Assembly: GCF_008124765.1 (NCBI RefSeq)
Contig: NZ_VNHS01000007.1
Coordinates: 310,001-374,000 of the forward strand
DNA: 64,000 nucleotides
Source: Paenibacillus methanolicus
GTDB taxonomy: Bacteria > Bacillota > Bacilli > Paenibacillales > Paenibacillaceae
Direction: 5' to 3'
Part shown: in pieces, positions 49,756-58,125 of the stretch
How the letters are laid out: each line of letters begins with the position of its first letter
Position numbering within the stretch: position 1 is the stretch's first letter
Notes under the pieces: model-generated
The model's database searches: none
What the model saw: only the letters and a program-made list of their open reading frames with translations
Told to the model about the DNA's origin: nothing
Made by a program: the position numbers and the translations under genes

Positions 49756-51377
49756 AACGGAAACGACGGTATGGTAATCGCCCCATCGGGTTGTTTATGC
49801 TGACGATGCTCATTGTCGTAAGCGGCTGCGGATCCCCGACAGGGAGCGGCGCGGCAGCCACAAGCGAGGCGGCAGAGCCGGACGGCGCGCAGGAGAAGCG
49901 GTACACGATCTCATGGACGATGCATCTGAACGAGGACGTGCCGGCGGACGCGGAGATGATCCGGTATGTGGAGGACAAATTCAACGTCGATCTGGACGTG
50001 TGGAATCTCGAGAACGCGAATTACGAGGCGCTGCTCGATCTGAGGCTGGCGCAGGGCGAGATCCCCGATCTGTTCCGCATCCGGCAGCCGCAGGATTTGC
50101 TGAAGTACCAGGAGCAGCAGGTGCTCGCCGACATCCCGGCCGGGGTGCTGGAGCATTATGCGCCGAACTTGACCCGCCAGCTTCAGACGAACGCCCCCGG
50201 CTATCTTGCCTTCGGGCAGCTGGACGGCAAGCAGTACGGCATTCCGGTCGTCAATTCGACGAACAAGTTCCGGGTGCCGGTCGTCTATCGGGAGGATTGG
50301 CTGCAGGCGCTCGGGCTATCCGTCCCGACTACGCTGGCTGAATTCGAGCAGGTGATTTATGCCTTCGCCAAGAACGATCCGGACGGCAACGGCAAGCACG
50401 ATACGTACGGGCTGTCGAGCGAGGGGATGAACGTCGTGTTCGGCGCGTTCGGCCAAATGGTGTTTACCGAGCAGCTATATTTTGCGGAGAAAAACGGCGG
50501 GCTCGTCATCGGAGCGCTCGAGCCGGAGATGAAAGAAGCGCTTCGGTATGTGCAAAAGTGGTACAAGGACGGCGTCATCGACCCCGAGTTCGTCACCGGC
50601 GAGAACAAAGGCGGATACAAGCACTTGTCGCATGCCTTCATCAATGACCGGATCGGCATGACGTCGATGGGCAACTATTATCACTGGATTCAAGCAGGGG
50701 ACTACAAGACCTTCAATGCGCAGGGCGAAGAAGTGCCGGCGGAAGCGGCGTTCAACGCGCTCGAGCTGACGAGTAAGAACCGCGACGCTCGGATCGCGTT
50801 CGGACCGCCGATCATCGGACCAACCGGACAGAGCGGCTCGAAAGCCTACGATCTGCTCATGAGCTACACCGCGATCGGGGCGAATGCGGCGAAGGAACCG
50901 GGCAAGCTGGCCCGCATCCTCGAGATTCTCGACTATGTCAGCGCCAATCCGAATCCGGAAGAGAGCATGACGATGAAATACGGCGTGAAGGACAAGCATT
51001 GGACATGGCCCGGCGCGTCGAAGGACGATGTGGTCGTCCTGCCTCCGTATGACGAGCGGCCGAACTATACGAATCAGATCGGGGCCAACATCGGCATGAT
51101 GGTGCCCGCCGCGCCGAAAGGACGGAGGGAGCAGTGGGCGTCTACGCTGGGGCTCGACCGGCACGGCATTTACAACGCGCTCAAGGTGCCGTTCCCGTCG
51201 CTGATCAAGAACAGTCCCGAGCTCATCAAGCTGCGCAACAAGGCGTATATCGCGATCATTACGGGCGACCGGCCGGTCGAGGATTTCGACGCGTTCGTGC
51301 AGTCCTTCCTGGAAGCGGGCGGCGCGCAGGTGCTGGCGGATGCGAATACGTGGTACGCGGGGCAATTGATACCTTAA
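49752..51377 (+). CDS. Lipoprotein extracellular solute-binding protein (family 1)
   Basis: 541 residues. The lipobox is MLIVVSGCGSPT. The fold matches large Paenibacillus sugar-binding lipoproteins (ISWTMHLNEDVPADAEMIRYVEDKFNVDLDVWNLENANYEALLDLRLAQGEIPDLF, LDGKQYGIPV, VYREDWLQALGLSVPTTLAEFEQVIYAFAKNDPDGNGKHDTYGLS). The DPDGNGKHD segment is an EF-hand-like calcium site common in this group. The start overlaps the AraC stop. No permease or ATPase genes follow, so it may work with a distant transporter or as a sensor for the regulator. Confidence 0.9.
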   Translation: MKRKRRYGNRPIGLFMLTMLIVVSGCGSPTGSGAAATSEAAEPDGAQEKRYTISWTMHLNEDVPADAEMIRYVEDKFNVDLDVWNLENANYEALLDLRLAQGEIPDLFRIRQPQDLLKYQEQQVLADIPAGVLEHYAPNLTRQLQTNAPGYLAFGQLDGKQYGIPVVNSTNKFRVPVVYREDWLQALGLSVPTTLAEFEQVIYAFAKNDPDGNGKHDTYGLSSEGMNVVFGAFGQMVFTEQLYFAEKNGGLVIGALEPEMKEALRYVQKWYKDGVIDPEFVTGENKGGYKHLSHAFINDRIGMTSMGNYYHWIQAGDYKTFNAQGEEVPAEAAFNALELTSKNRDARIAFGPPIIGPTGQSGSKAYDLLMSYTAIGANAAKEPGKLARILEILDYVSANPNPEESMTMKYGVKDKHWTWPGASKDDVVVLPPYDERPNYTNQIGANIGMMVPAAPKGRREQWASTLGLDRHGIYNALKVPFPSLIKNSPELIKLRNKAYIAIITGDRPVEDFDAFVQSFLEAGGAQVLADANTWYAGQLIP

Positions 51378-51917
51378 AACGTGCCCTTACCCGGCGGTCT
51401 TGGATCTGAATGCGTTCAGAGCTAAGGCCGCTTCGTGCATGCTTAGGAAATTATGCAACTGTTCATGTTGTGGATAAAAACGTAAAGCGTGTCCGCGGGA
51501 GCGGACGAAAGCGAAGGTCAGTACGACATCCCGCCAAGTGCACGAAGAGACAGGTTTAAACCCCAAGGCATACCGTGTCGAACGCTGGTTCCCCCTCGGC
51601 GGAGGGGAAGAGGAGGGCGTCCATGCATGAAGCTTTGTCCGTCAGGACAAAAGCGTGCCAACACGGACGCGACCGCCAACCGCGAACCGCGAACAAACGT
51701 GTCAGCACGAAGAAGGGTGTCCAGAGGGCGAAGTCCTTTGGTTCCCCTCAGCGGAGGGGGAGGGAGTGGACCGAGAACAGAGGATCCTGAAGGGAGAAGC
51801 CCTTTTGTTGGTTGTCGTATACATCGCAGACGAGGAGTGAATAATTGGGATTGAGCCATTTATTGACAACGACGGAACGATGAACGACGATCTGAACGCA
51901 AGGGTGGACGGTACCAG
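51378..51917. other. Non-coding region with dispersed repeats
   Basis: About 540 bp with no convincing gene. It contains a hairpin motif GGTTCCCCCTCGGCGGAGGG at about 51588-51607, and the longer repeat at 51629-51770. Confidence 0.4.
51629..51770. repeat. Dispersed intergenic repeat, copy 2
   Basis: It matches copy 1 (36175-36306) in order and content: GAAGCTTTGTCCGTCAGGAC, CGCGAACAA, GTCCAGAGGGCGAAG, GGTTCCCCTCAGCGGAGGGG. A further partial copy of the last motif lies just upstream at about 51588. Confidence 0.6.
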
Positions 51918-52607
51918 ATGAAAATGTCGCTAACGACCTCCGAGTTGAAAGCCTATCTCGGCAGTCAGCTCTAGCATTATTTCCCGGATGCGCACGCATT
52001 CGCGGGCGACGATATCGACGCGGCGATGCGCCTCGCGCTCGGGCGGACCGAGTTTTGTTTCGAGAAAATCACGAGTCCCGGCTACACGAAGGACGGCGAG
52101 GCCTATTTCTCGCATCTCCATTCGGACCAGTACAGCCAGTTTCTCTACTTCCTGTCCCATAGCTTGTGGAACCGTTCCGAGAACAAGCCGATCTGCGACA
52201 AACTTATCTTCCTGAACAAAATGATGAACGGGATGTTCTACTCGTACAAGGTGGAGCTGCCGAACATCTTCCTATTCGGACACCCGGTCGGCTCCGTGCT
52301 GGGCAAAGCGAAATACGCGGACTTCCTCGTCGTCTTCCAGAACGTGACGATCAATACGGCCGTCGACGATGCCGGCAGCCCGGCCCCCGTGCTGGGGAAG
52401 GGCTTATTCCTCGGGGCAGGAGCGATGATACTCGGGAACAAAACCGTCGGCGACCGCGTATCGGTCGGGGCCGGCGCAGCCGTCTACAACGCGGAGATTC
52501 CGGACGACCACCTCGTCTTCCGCGACCGGACGGGCGAGCTGCGGATTCAGCACCGGACCAAGGGCGAGTGCACGGCGCAGCAGTTTTTCAATGTGCCGAT
52601 TGGGTAG
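51918..52607 (+). pseudogene. CysE-like hexapeptide acyltransferase with in-frame amber codon
   Basis: ATG 51918 opens a frame MKMSLTTSELKAYLGSQL, TAG (51972-51974), HYFPDAHAFAGDD, then DAAMRLALGRTEFCF and on to TAG 52605. The product matches serine-acetyltransferase-like proteins: SDQYSQFLYFLSHSLW, DKLIFLNKMMNGMFYSYKVELPNIFLFGHPVGSVLGKAKYADFLVVFQNVTI, then hexapeptide turns (GKGLFLGAGAMILGNKTVGDRVSVGAGAAVYN). His of HPVGSVLG is the usual catalytic position. The stop replaces one codon without a frameshift. Initiation at ATG 52026 would give 193 residues and keep the catalytic part, but lacks a good ribosome site. Confidence 0.75.
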
Positions 52608-52626
52608 GGCGGGGGCGGCGATCCGG

Positions 52627-53658
52627 TTAGATGGCTGAATTCGTCGCCGGGTCATCCGTCTTGATTTGAATGACGACCTTTCCTTTGGCCCGTCCGCTTT
52701 CCAGGTATTGAAAGGCTTGCTCGGCCTCGCTCAATGGATATACCTTATCAACAACGGGCTTAATGAGACCCTCTTCAATAAATCCCTTTAAGACCCTCAA
52801 TTGTTCTCCGCTCGGTTTCATAAAAAGGAAGTGGTAGCGTGTTCGGCTCTTCTTCTCCAGAGCGGTAATCCTACGGCTTGCCATGGACAAAATGAATGTT
52901 TTCAACCACCCTAATTTGGCCTCTTTGCCGAATCTGGCGTTGGGAATGCCCGAGATGGAGACGATTTGTCCGCCTGGCTTCAGAATGCGGAAGGATTTCT
53001 CCAAGGCTGCTCCGCCTAAAGTATCCAACACGGCGTCGTATCCGGTAAGCATGTCTTCGAAATGCTCTTCTTTATAATTAATAATCTGATCGGCCCCCAA
53101 CGATTGGACCAACGCGTACCCCTTATCGCTTGCCGTCGTGGCGACAAAGGCGCCCATCCGCTTGGCCAATTGGATGGCGAACGTTCCTACGCCTCCCGAA
53201 CCGGCGTGAATCAAGATTTTTTGACCCTTCCGGAGGTCTAGAAGATCAACGAAAGCCTGGTACGCGGTAAGGCCGATCAGCGGGATCGAAGCCGCCTCTT
53301 CGAAGGTCAGATTCTGCGGTTTCAGCCAAATATCTTCCTTGTGCACGGCGATGAATTCGGCTAATGTTCCGATTCGGTTTTTGCGGGGTCTCCCGTACAC
53401 TTTATCTCCGGGCTTGAATGTATTCACCTTATCCCCGACTTTGACCACCACTCCGGCAAAATCATTTCCTAAGATGAGCGGGAACCTGTAATTCAAAAGG
53501 AATTTCATCTTGCCTTCCTTAATCTTGAAGTCAATCGGATTTAAGCTGGCTGCATGGATTTCCACCAGCACATCATGTTCTCCGATCGTAGGCAGGGGTT
53601 GTTCTGACATCATCAGCGGAACATGTTTCCCGTATTTCGCAATGGTTATGGCCTTCAT
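52627..53658 (-). CDS. Zinc-independent MDR-family NADPH oxidoreductase (quinone reductase-like)
   Basis: 343 residues. The GroES-like N-terminal domain (LVEIHAASLNPIDFKIKEGKM, FPLILGNDFAGVVVKVGDKVNTFKPGDKVYGRP) is followed by a Rossmann domain with the nucleotide motif AGSGGVGTFAIQLAKRMGAFVATTAS. The SLNPIDFKI pattern without zinc-ligand cysteines points to the quinone-oxidoreductase or enoyl-reductase branch. GGAGTGA precedes the ATG. It follows the ArsR gene on the same strand after 97 bp, with an ArsR-type dyad between them. Confidence 0.88.
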   Translation of the reverse strand: MKAITIAKYGKHVPLMMSEQPLPTIGEHDVLVEIHAASLNPIDFKIKEGKMKFLLNYRFPLILGNDFAGVVVKVGDKVNTFKPGDKVYGRPRKNRIGTLAEFIAVHKEDIWLKPQNLTFEEAASIPLIGLTAYQAFVDLLDLRKGQKILIHAGSGGVGTFAIQLAKRMGAFVATTASDKGYALVQSLGADQIINYKEEHFEDMLTGYDAVLDTLGGAALEKSFRILKPGGQIVSISGIPNARFGKEAKLGWLKTFILSMASRRITALEKKSRTRYHFLFMKPSGEQLRVLKGFIEEGLIKPVVDKVYPLSEAEQAFQYLESGRAKGKVVIQIKTDDPATNSAI

Positions 53659-53681
53659 TTCGTATCACTCCACTATGATTA

Positions 53682-53703
53682 TTGGTTTAAACAAACGAAC
53701 CAA
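53682..53703. promoter_or_regulatory. Putative ArsR-family operator, site B
   Basis: GGTTTAAACAAACGAACC, extended by TT and AA at its ends, is an imperfect dyad 24 bp before the oxidoreductase ATG. It shares the GGTTTAA half with the perfect palindrome at 54103-54120. Confidence 0.5.
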
Positions 53704-53755
53704 TGGTGCGAATTAAGCTGCTCGACGCGCAGGACACGCCTCAAGTCTTAGGGGA

Positions 53756-54079
53756 TCATTGAGGCGAATCGCATGCGGATTCGACCGCGGCAATTAATGA
53801 TTTGAGTTGTTCGAGCGGTTGGCGGACCGTCAATACATAATAATTCTCTACGCCTTTTTTCTCGGATTGAATGTAGCCGGACTGCTTCAATACCTTCAAA
53901 TGATGGGAGACTGCCGGTCTGGACAAATTCATATGGCCTGCTATTGTATTCACATTAAGACCGGACTTGTTCTGTGCCAACAGCATAATAATAGCTTGAC
54001 GGTTCTCATCCGTCAGCACTTCCAATAGCGGGATACAAGCTTTGAATTGCTGCAGAACAGGTGCGGTATGTTGGTCCAT
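53756..54079 (-). CDS. ArsR-family transcriptional regulator
   Basis: 107 residues with a winged helix: LLEVLTDENRQAIIMLLAQNKSGLNVNTIAGHMNLSRPAVSHHLKVLKQSGYIQSEKKGVENYYVL. The usual metal-binding ELCVCDL motif is absent, so the signal is probably not arsenic or another metal. ATG 54079 follows AAGGTGG; GTG 54088 overlaps that site. It is probably an autorepressor that also controls the oxidoreductase downstream, since both promoters carry GGTTTAA-type dyads. Confidence 0.88.
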   Translation of the reverse strand: MDQHTAPVLQQFKACIPLLEVLTDENRQAIIMLLAQNKSGLNVNTIAGHMNLSRPAVSHHLKVLKQSGYIQSEKKGVENYYVLTVRQPLEQLKSLIAAVESACDSPQ

Positions 54080-54102
54080 AGCATCCACCTTCTTTGTTCA
54101 TT

Positions 54103-54120
54103 GGTTTAATCGATTAAACC
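54103..54120. promoter_or_regulatory. Putative ArsR-family operator, site A
   Basis: A perfect 18-bp palindrome GGTTTAATCGATTAAACC, 23 bp upstream of the ArsR gene. Confidence 0.65.
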
Positions 54121-54205
54121 TAAATATAATGATGTACTCCCTAAAATCAAGTTAGTCGGCAACGCGGCGGGCGACAATCGCTGCTCGCCGGTTCCCGCAT
54201 ACAAA

Positions 54206-54243
54206 AACCGACCATCCTGCCGGCTTCGGCAGGGTGGTCGGTT
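54206..54243. terminator. Long hairpin with UUCG-type loop
   Basis: AACCGACCATCCTGCCG and CGGCAGGGTGGTCGGTT pair with one G-T-type mismatch around a GCTT loop, or GC-CTTCGG-type closing loop. An A-run on the plus side makes it a minus-strand terminator. No minus-strand gene lies directly upstream. Confidence 0.6.
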
Positions 54244-54381
54244 GCTATTGCGCCACAGTTTTACAACTATCCAAAGTGATGCAATATAGGATATATATGT
54301 ATTGAAGGCAGGTTGGCGCCGAACGCCTCGGGCTGACCCTTAGCTTGATCTCCCAAGCAGTGGTAAAGGAGGAAACACGGC

Positions 54382-54855
54382 ATGTCTCGAACGAAGGTTG
54401 ATCTGATCGCCTTTGCTGTATCGTCCCTATTGAGCGCTCTGTTATTCATGGTTGTTTATCTGCTCACGTTTACTTATCGGGGGGCGGGTCACGGCGTGTC
54501 CGGCAACGGCAACCCGGCGATCCTGTTCGTCTTCCCGGCGATCCCCGTCTATCTGGCAGCCGTCGTTTTTACCTACCGGATTAGCAGGCGGGTCGCGGAC
54601 CATGCGCCGTATAGGAAGAGGGCGAGACTTGCGCTGCTCATATTCGTTGTCCTGTGCGGCCTCGGCGAATATGCGTTCGTCGACAGACTAATTCGGCATT
54701 TGGGGGGAGGGCCGGCCAATCCCGACTCGGCCATCTACCATTTCGGCTGGCTGAACCAATATACGAACACTATCTATTTTAACGCCTATACCTTTCTCAT
54801 CGGGCTATCCCTGGCTGCGCTGACTGCGCTGGGGGTAAAGAGGATTAGTCGCTGA
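54382..54855 (+). CDS. Hypothetical four-TM membrane protein
   Basis: 157 residues with about four transmembrane segments (AFAVSSLLSALLFMVVYLLTF, AILFVFPAIPVYLAAVVFTYRI, ARLALLIFVVLCGLGEYAFV, FNAYTFLIGLSLAALTALGV). Loops contain a Gly/Asn-rich stretch and HLGGGPANPDSAIYHFGWLNQYTNT. GGAGG lies upstream of the ATG. No homologous family comes to mind. It converges with the YesN gene. Confidence 0.7.
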   Translation: MSRTKVDLIAFAVSSLLSALLFMVVYLLTFTYRGAGHGVSGNGNPAILFVFPAIPVYLAAVVFTYRISRRVADHAPYRKRARLALLIFVVLCGLGEYAFVDRLIRHLGGGPANPDSAIYHFGWLNQYTNTIYFNAYTFLIGLSLAALTALGVKRISR

Positions 54856-54887
54856 ATGAACCGCCCCGCATCGCGTGTTTTCCAGCC

Positions 54888-55631
54888 TCACGCCTGCCCC
54901 TTCCGATACTCCGACGGCGTCATTCCCGTAATCCGCTTGTACGTGTTGCTGAAGTACGCCAGATCCGAGTAGCCGACGCGTTCGGCGATCTCGGAGATGC
55001 GCAGCGTCGTCCGGGACAGCAGCTGCTTGGCGCGCTCCATCCGCTGCTCGAGGACGTAGTCGATGAAGTTCATTTTCATCTGCTGTTTGAACAGCTGGCT
55101 CAAGTAGGAGGGGTTCAGGTGCACCCTGGCCGCGATCTCCTGCAGCGTCACGTCGCCGGGCAACGCCTCCTGGATGTAACGGACCGCTAGCTTGATCGGC
55201 GATTCTTCGCGCTCCTTCTCCGCTTTGGATGGGAGAGGCTCCTCGATCGCGCCGCCTGCCGACCGGCGCATGCGGATCGTCTCCAGACATTTGCGCATAT
55301 CGTCGACTTCCACCGGCTTCAGCAGGTAGTCCACGACCTGCGCCCGCAGCGCGAATTGGACGAACTGAAAATCGTCGTACCCGCTGATCATGACGACCTC
55401 GGGCGCTTTCGGGCGTTCGCGCAGCTGCTGCACGAGCGTCAAGCCATCCATCACCGGCATTTTCACATCCGTCATGACGATGTCCGCCTCATGGTAGTCC
55501 AGCCAGTCCAGCGCCTCCTGCCCGTTCGCGCATTCCTTCACCACTTGATAAGGCGATTCGCTGCGCTCAATGACCTTCCGCAAAGCGGTCCTTACCCATC
55601 GCTCATCATCCACCAGCACGATGCTTGGCAT
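54888..55631 (-). CDS. yesN: YesN-type response regulator
   Basis: 247 residues. The receiver domain (1-120) has the acidic pocket VDDE, the phospho-acceptor Asp55 (DIVMTDVKMP) and the conserved Lys (YLLKPVE). The C-terminal AraC-type HTH is complete (YIQEALPGDVTLQEIAARVHLNPSYLSQLFKQQMKMNFIDYVLEQRMERAKQLLSRTTLRISEIAERVGYSDLAYFSNTYKRITGMTPSEYRKGQ). It is shorter than many YesN proteins, lacking the long linker. It follows yesM after 21 bp. Together they should sense a sugar or uronate and activate the nearby TRAP/cupin genes, by inference from context. Confidence 0.9.
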   Translation of the reverse strand: MPSIVLVDDERWVRTALRKVIERSESPYQVVKECANGQEALDWLDYHEADIVMTDVKMPVMDGLTLVQQLRERPKAPEVVMISGYDDFQFVQFALRAQVVDYLLKPVEVDDMRKCLETIRMRRSAGGAIEEPLPSKAEKEREESPIKLAVRYIQEALPGDVTLQEIAARVHLNPSYLSQLFKQQMKMNFIDYVLEQRMERAKQLLSRTTLRISEIAERVGYSDLAYFSNTYKRITGMTPSEYRKGQA

Positions 55632-55652
55632 CGCGACACCTCCTCCGTCGTA

Positions 55653-57485
55653 TTAACCCGCCCGATGCTCGGCATGGCCGCAGGGCAGACGCATCGTCAC
55701 GCGCGTCCCCTTGCCCCAGGCGCTGTCGATCGCAAGGCCATACCCTTCGCCGAACAAATGCACGATCCGCCGGTGCACGTTCGCAAGGCCAATGTGGCTG
55801 CTATCGTGCGATGTCCCCGACTCCAGCAAACTCTGTTGAACGGCCGCCAGCCGGTCCTCCGGTATGCCCACGCCCGAATCCTCGATCGTAATCGACCACG
55901 TCCCGTCCAGCTCCGCGCGGGCGGCGATGCGGATGCGGCTCGCGCCGCCGCCGGCTTCGAAGCCGTGCACGATGCAATTCTCGACGAGCGGCTGGAGCGA
56001 GAACTTGGCGAAAGGCTGTTCGCGGAGCAGCTCCGGCACATGGAACTCGTAGGCGAGCCGATCCTCGAACCGGTATTTCATAATGCGCAGATACATGTCG
56101 CAGATATCCAACTCCTGCTGCAGCGTCACGTAAGGCGACGGATGACGGAGATTGTATCGCAGCAGGCGGGCCAAGGCCGATGCGACGTCGGCGATGTCGT
56201 CCATGTCCTGCTCGAGCGCCATGCCGCGGATCGTCTCCAGCGAGTTGTACAGGAAGTGCGGATTGATCTGGGCGATGAGCATCTTCAGCTCCATCTCCTT
56301 CTGCTGCAACGTCATCTCCGTCTCCTTCAGCTTGGAGAAATAAATCTGTTCCAGCAGCTCCTTCAAATTCCCGACCATTTTGTTGAAGCCATGCGTCAGC
56401 AGACCGAGCTCATCCCGGGAGGTGACGACCGCTTTGCTCTCGAAATCCCCCAGCTCCACGCGCTTCATGAGCCGCTGCAGCTGACGGACGGGATTGATGA
56501 TGCTGGACGCGAGTCCGATCCCGAGGCAGTAGGCGACGCCAAGCGTGATGATAACGGTCCACAGGATGGTCCGGCCGATATACCCGATGCCCGACGTCAG
56601 CTCCTTATATGGCACTGCGGTGACAAGCGTCCAACCCAAGAAGGAAGAATGGCTGAAGGTGAGAAAGTTTTGCTTCCCGTCCGAGGACAGGATCGAACCG
56701 CTCTCCATCGTTTGAATTTCCTTCAAGCCGTCTAGCTGCGCCCGGCTCCCTAACTGGGATAGTTCGGGATGATAGACGTAGTGGCCTTGTGAATCCAAGA
56801 TGAACATATAGCCGGTCTTGCCGATCGTGACGAGGTCCGCGATCTCCTGAAAGCGCTTGTAATTCACGTCGATGATGAACATCCCGATCGGTTCCAGCGT
56901 ATGGGGGCTGACTAATCGCTTCACGATGGAGATAACCGGCTCCTCGCGGTCTTTCCACTTGATGACGCGGCTGACGAGCATCGGCTCCCCGTTGGCGGGC
57001 GCGAGCTGATACCAATATTCGTCCATGAGCGGCGCCAGCGGCTCGATGCTGTCGTCTCCCCGCAGATCGAGGATGAGGATGTTGCTTAAGAATAAGCTGA
57101 TGTTGGATATATCCGATCGCGAATAGCCGGAATCCCGCAGCAGCTGCATGATCGGTTGGCGGATCTGAGACTGTTCGATTTCCTCCAGACTGTTCATTTT
57201 GAGCAGCTTCCCCATATCGGGGTGGTTAATTGTCTTGAGCGCGATGATCTCGATATCCCGGACGTAGTGCTCCACATGGGATTTGACCTGCTCGATGATT
57301 TGCCAGCTGTACTGCCGCGCTTCATGCTGCAGCACGCCGGAGGAGCGCTGGTACGAGATGAGACCGACGATGAGCATCGGGATAATGACGAGCACGGCGG
57401 AGAAGACGAGCAGCCTCGCGCCGAGCGAATGATCGCGCAGAAACACCGTGTGCATGAACCAGTGGCGCGCTTTGTTCCAGACCAT
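55653..57485 (-). CDS. yesM: YesM-type sensor histidine kinase
   Basis: 610 residues. Two transmembrane helices (LLVFSAVLVIIPMLIVGLIS and ILWTVIITLGVAYCLGIGLAS) enclose a dCache-like extracellular domain (about 45-290). A HAMP segment (NPVRQLQRLMKRVELGDFESKAVV) precedes the His_kinase domain with phospho-acceptor His410 (QINPHFLYNSLETIRG). The HATPase_c motifs are FSLQPLVENCIVHG, DSGVGIP and HIGLANVHRRI. AAAGGAG lies before the ATG. A tandem repeat element begins only 26 bp upstream, so its promoter may lie in or beyond that insertion. Confidence 0.92.
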   Translation of the reverse strand: MVWNKARHWFMHTVFLRDHSLGARLLVFSAVLVIIPMLIVGLISYQRSSGVLQHEARQYSWQIIEQVKSHVEHYVRDIEIIALKTINHPDMGKLLKMNSLEEIEQSQIRQPIMQLLRDSGYSRSDISNISLFLSNILILDLRGDDSIEPLAPLMDEYWYQLAPANGEPMLVSRVIKWKDREEPVISIVKRLVSPHTLEPIGMFIIDVNYKRFQEIADLVTIGKTGYMFILDSQGHYVYHPELSQLGSRAQLDGLKEIQTMESGSILSSDGKQNFLTFSHSSFLGWTLVTAVPYKELTSGIGYIGRTILWTVIITLGVAYCLGIGLASSIINPVRQLQRLMKRVELGDFESKAVVTSRDELGLLTHGFNKMVGNLKELLEQIYFSKLKETEMTLQQKEMELKMLIAQINPHFLYNSLETIRGMALEQDMDDIADVASALARLLRYNLRHPSPYVTLQQELDICDMYLRIMKYRFEDRLAYEFHVPELLREQPFAKFSLQPLVENCIVHGFEAGGGASRIRIAARAELDGTWSITIEDSGVGIPEDRLAAVQQSLLESGTSHDSSHIGLANVHRRIVHLFGEGYGLAIDSAWGKGTRVTMRLPCGHAEHRAG

Positions 57486-57510
57486 GCGGACAGCTCTCCT
57501 TTGAAAGGTG

Positions 57511-57858
57511 GTTCAAAAAGTCGACAATTAATCACGAAGCAGATTCAAGACGTAACGCGACATCGAATCTTGCGATCAGGCTTGAAGTCCGGCGCTCATT
57601 TAGGTTGGCCTAAACTCCGCTCCTCCTTCTTCGCCTTCTCGCAACCTTCTCGGTGCTGAATTGTCGATTTTTGAACTCGATCGATAAAGGTGGTTCAAAA
57701 AGTCGACAATTAATCACGAAGCAGATTCAAGACGTAACGCGACATCGAATCTTGCGATCAGGCTTGAAGTCCGGCGCTCATTTAGGTTGGCCTAAACTCC
57801 GCTCCTCCTTCTTCGCCTTCTCGCAACCTTCTCGGTGCTGAATTGTCGATTTTTGAAC
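57511..57858. repeat. Tandem pair of a 166-bp MITE-like element
   Basis: Two copies (57511-57676 and 57693-57858) repeat every 182 bp and are almost identical. Each starts GTTCAAAAAGTCGACAATT and ends AATTGTCGATTTTTGAAC, which are imperfect terminal inverted repeats. The interior is the reverse complement of the 142-bp repeat at 45438-45721, including TTTAGGTTGGCCTAAA. No transposase is encoded. The size and termini fit a non-autonomous transposable element. It separates yesM from the TRAP genes. Confidence 0.85.
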
Positions 57859-58125
57859 GTTCACTTTATGCACCAAGCATTCCTGCAAGTGATGACTCCT
57901 TCATTATGCATGGCCGGCAGGAATTTCCGCAACGGACCGCAGCGCGAAAAACGGACGCCGCACGCGATTGCCGCTTGCGGCGCAATGGCGCGAAAGGAAA
58001 GAGGGAGGCATTGAGCCTCCCAAAAGAAAATCGCGATATGAGTTCGACTCGAGCGAGGGCAACGCCTTGCTTCGCAACCGTGATGGTCGTACGCTCCGTT
58101 GTCGCCCATTACGTCCGCTTAAAGC
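57859..58125. other. Intergenic region after the TRAP operon
   Basis: No gene is supported. It contains the hairpin at 58003-58021. The rest is GC-rich filler between the repeat pair and the end of dctP. Confidence 0.3.
58003..58021 (-). terminator. Hairpin after the TRAP operon
   Basis: GGGAGGC/GCCTCCC stem with a five-base loop. On the minus strand only TCTTTCC follows, so it is a weak terminator for dctP. Confidence 0.5.

Larger units (their letters stand above)
54080..54381. other. Divergent promoter region between the ArsR gene and a membrane-protein gene
   Basis: About 300 bp. It contains the perfect ArsR-type dyad (54103-54120) and a large hairpin (54206-54243). No coding sequence is apparent. 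Confidence 0.4.

Noticed and set aside
53756-54079. Calling the ArsR-family protein an arsenic sensor
   Set aside because: The cysteine motif for arsenite binding is absent and no ars genes are adjacent.
55356-56735. A 459-codon plus-strand frame opposite yesM/yesN
   Set aside because: It is an antisense shadow. The minus strand carries complete kinase and regulator domains.
57156-57841. Identical plus-strand frames within the tandem repeat before yesM
   Set aside because: The frames are duplicated only because the 182-bp unit is duplicated. There is no ribosome site and no protein family.
45438-57858. CRISPR-like interpretation of the repeats
   Set aside because: The repeats are long, tandem and bounded by inverted termini, with no unique spacers and no cas genes.
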